NCBI GenBank assembly: GCA_019750095.1
Contig: JAIEOW010000072.1
Location: forward strand, 1 to 64,000
Direction: 5' to 3'
DNA length: 64,000 nucleotides
From: Phycisphaerales bacterium
GTDB taxonomy: Bacteria > Planctomycetota > Phycisphaerae > Phycisphaerales > UBA1924
In this document: in pieces, positions 63,313 to 64,000 of the stretch
How positions within the stretch are numbered: the first letter of the stretch is position 1
Layout: each line of letters begins with the position of its first letter
Position numbers and translations under genes: made by a program
Notes under the pieces: model-generated
Told to the model about the DNA's origin: nothing
Database searches by the model: none
The model's input: only the letters and a program-made list of their open reading frames with translations

Positions 63313-64000
63313 ATGAAGCGCATGCTGACCGCAGTCTTGATCCTCGCATCAGCTTGTTCACCCGGATGGGCCCAGCCGGTGCCCGCTGCGATCGACGTGA
63401 TCGCGTTCGGGTCGTGCGCCAAGGAACGCGAGCCGCAGCCGATCTGGACGGAGATCGTGGCTCAGCAGCCGGATCTGTTCCTGTTCATCGGCGACAACAT
63501 GTACGCCGATTTTCAGGACGAGAACGGAAAGATGGTGATGAAGCCGGTCACGGATGTGCGCCGAATCGAGGAGGCGTATGCCGCGCTCGGCGCACAGGAC
63601 GGCTTTCGGCGCATGCAGCGAACGTGCCCGATTCTGGCGACCTGGGACGATCATGACTTTGGCGCCAATGACGCGGGCAAGGAGTATCCGTTGAAGGATG
63701 CCGCGAAGACGGCGTTCTGGAACTTCTGGGGCGAGCCGCCCACATCGCGCCGGCGCGAACAGCCGGGTGTGTACCAGTCCCGAACCTATGGCCCGGTGGG
63801 CCAGCGGGTGCAGGTGATTCTGCTGGATACACGCTTCAACCGCGATGCTCTGGAGTTTGCACCCGAGGGCGCGCGAAAGCGGCGCGGGCCGTTTGTGCCG
63901 ACGAGCGACACGACGCGGACGGTTCTGGGTGAAACGCAGTGGCAGTGGCTTGAGAAGGAGCTGAAGGAACCCGCCGATGTGCGGCTGATCGCCAGCAGCA
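63313..64000 (+). CDS. PhoD-like alkaline phosphatase family, 3' end cut by window
   Basis: From ATG 63313, 229 complete codons to the window edge, no stop. Signal peptide MKRMLTAVLILASACSPGWA, then FGSCAKER, FIGDNMYAD and TWDDHDFGANDAG, the metallophosphoesterase motifs of the PhoD/phosphodiesterase family. Probably secreted, hydrolysing phosphate esters. Located 83 bp after sppA. Confidence 0.88.
   Translation, partial: MKRMLTAVLILASACSPGWAQPVPAAIDVIAFGSCAKEREPQPIWTEIVAQQPDLFLFIGDNMYADFQDENGKMVMKPVTDVRRIEEAYAALGAQDGFRRMQRTCPILATWDDHDFGANDAGKEYPLKDAAKTAFWNFWGEPPTSRRREQPGVYQSRTYGPVGQRVQVILLDTRFNRDALEFAPEGARKRRGPFVPTSDTTRTVLGETQWQWLEKELKEPADVRLIASS

Noticed and set aside
1-64000. CRISPR array, prophage or insertion sequence
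   Set aside because: No regularly spaced direct repeats, no cas genes, no integrase or transposase, and no phage structural genes seen.

Overview
This is a 64 kb piece of a high-GC chromosome, most likely from a planctomycete of the Phycisphaerae. The reasons are a very large secreted protein ending in a GC-type dockerin, a type IV pilin-like pseudopilin with a long N-terminal leader, a C30-type carotenoid cluster, a complete MoxR/DUF58/Bat operon, signal-peptide Hcp-like and DUF6263 proteins, and small palindromic intergenic repeats of a kind common in these genomes. No phage, plasmid, IS transposase, rRNA or CRISPR is visible. The taxon is inferred from gene content only.

Layout. 1-9.3 kb holds housekeeping and envelope genes: cardiolipin synthase (cut by the left edge), an SDR with an upstream lipoprotein, endonuclease IV with a basic tail, a TPR lipoprotein, QueF, Dtd, an FAD amine-oxidase-like protein, an M50 protease with CBS domains, and a pseudopilin. 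9.3-16.9 kb is a carotenoid locus: a CrtN-like desaturase on the minus strand, divergent from an aldehyde dehydrogenase, a CrtP-like desaturase/oxygenase, an acyltransferase, a glycosyltransferase and a peroxiredoxin. This is the gene set expected for a C30 glycosyl-acyl carotenoid of the staphyloxanthin type. 17-22 kb is a minus-strand run: homogentisate dioxygenase, a DUF6263 lipoprotein, a VOC protein, PanD, a lone CoA-transferase subunit B and small unknown genes. 22.3-22.5 kb holds a MITE-like repeat. 23.1-32.4 kb is an unbroken aerotolerance-type operon of eight genes, moxR to batE, with several ATGA or GTGA overlaps. A DUF3467 gene, tRNA-Leu(CAA) and the 2,424-residue beta-helix and cadherin-like protein follow, up to 40.5 kb.

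40.8-51 kb has a 34-residue membrane protein, thiG and thiS, an unknown membrane-anchored protein, a translationally coupled pair of M14-type proteins (one catalytic, one apparently without zinc ligands), a MazG-like hydrolase, and an operon of cobalamin adenosyltransferase, SpoIIE-type phosphatase, ArgC and a small membrane protein. 51-64 kb has RecJ, an orphan secreted Hcp-like protein, an inverted-repeat element, PutA with low-complexity insertions, a coupled ribF-nrnA-DNA methyltransferase operon, a dipeptidase, SppA and a PhoD-type phosphatase cut by the right edge.

No single obvious new multi-gene system is present. The best leads are the secreted Hcp-like protein, the active/inactive M14 pair with EF-hand-like loops, the RibF-NrnA-methyltransferase coupling, the 34-residue membrane protein with a strong ribosome binding site, and the homopolymer and tandem-repeat tracts in putA and before the bat genes. 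In hand-sampled lines the plus strand changes from C-rich to G-rich near 51 kb regardless of gene direction.
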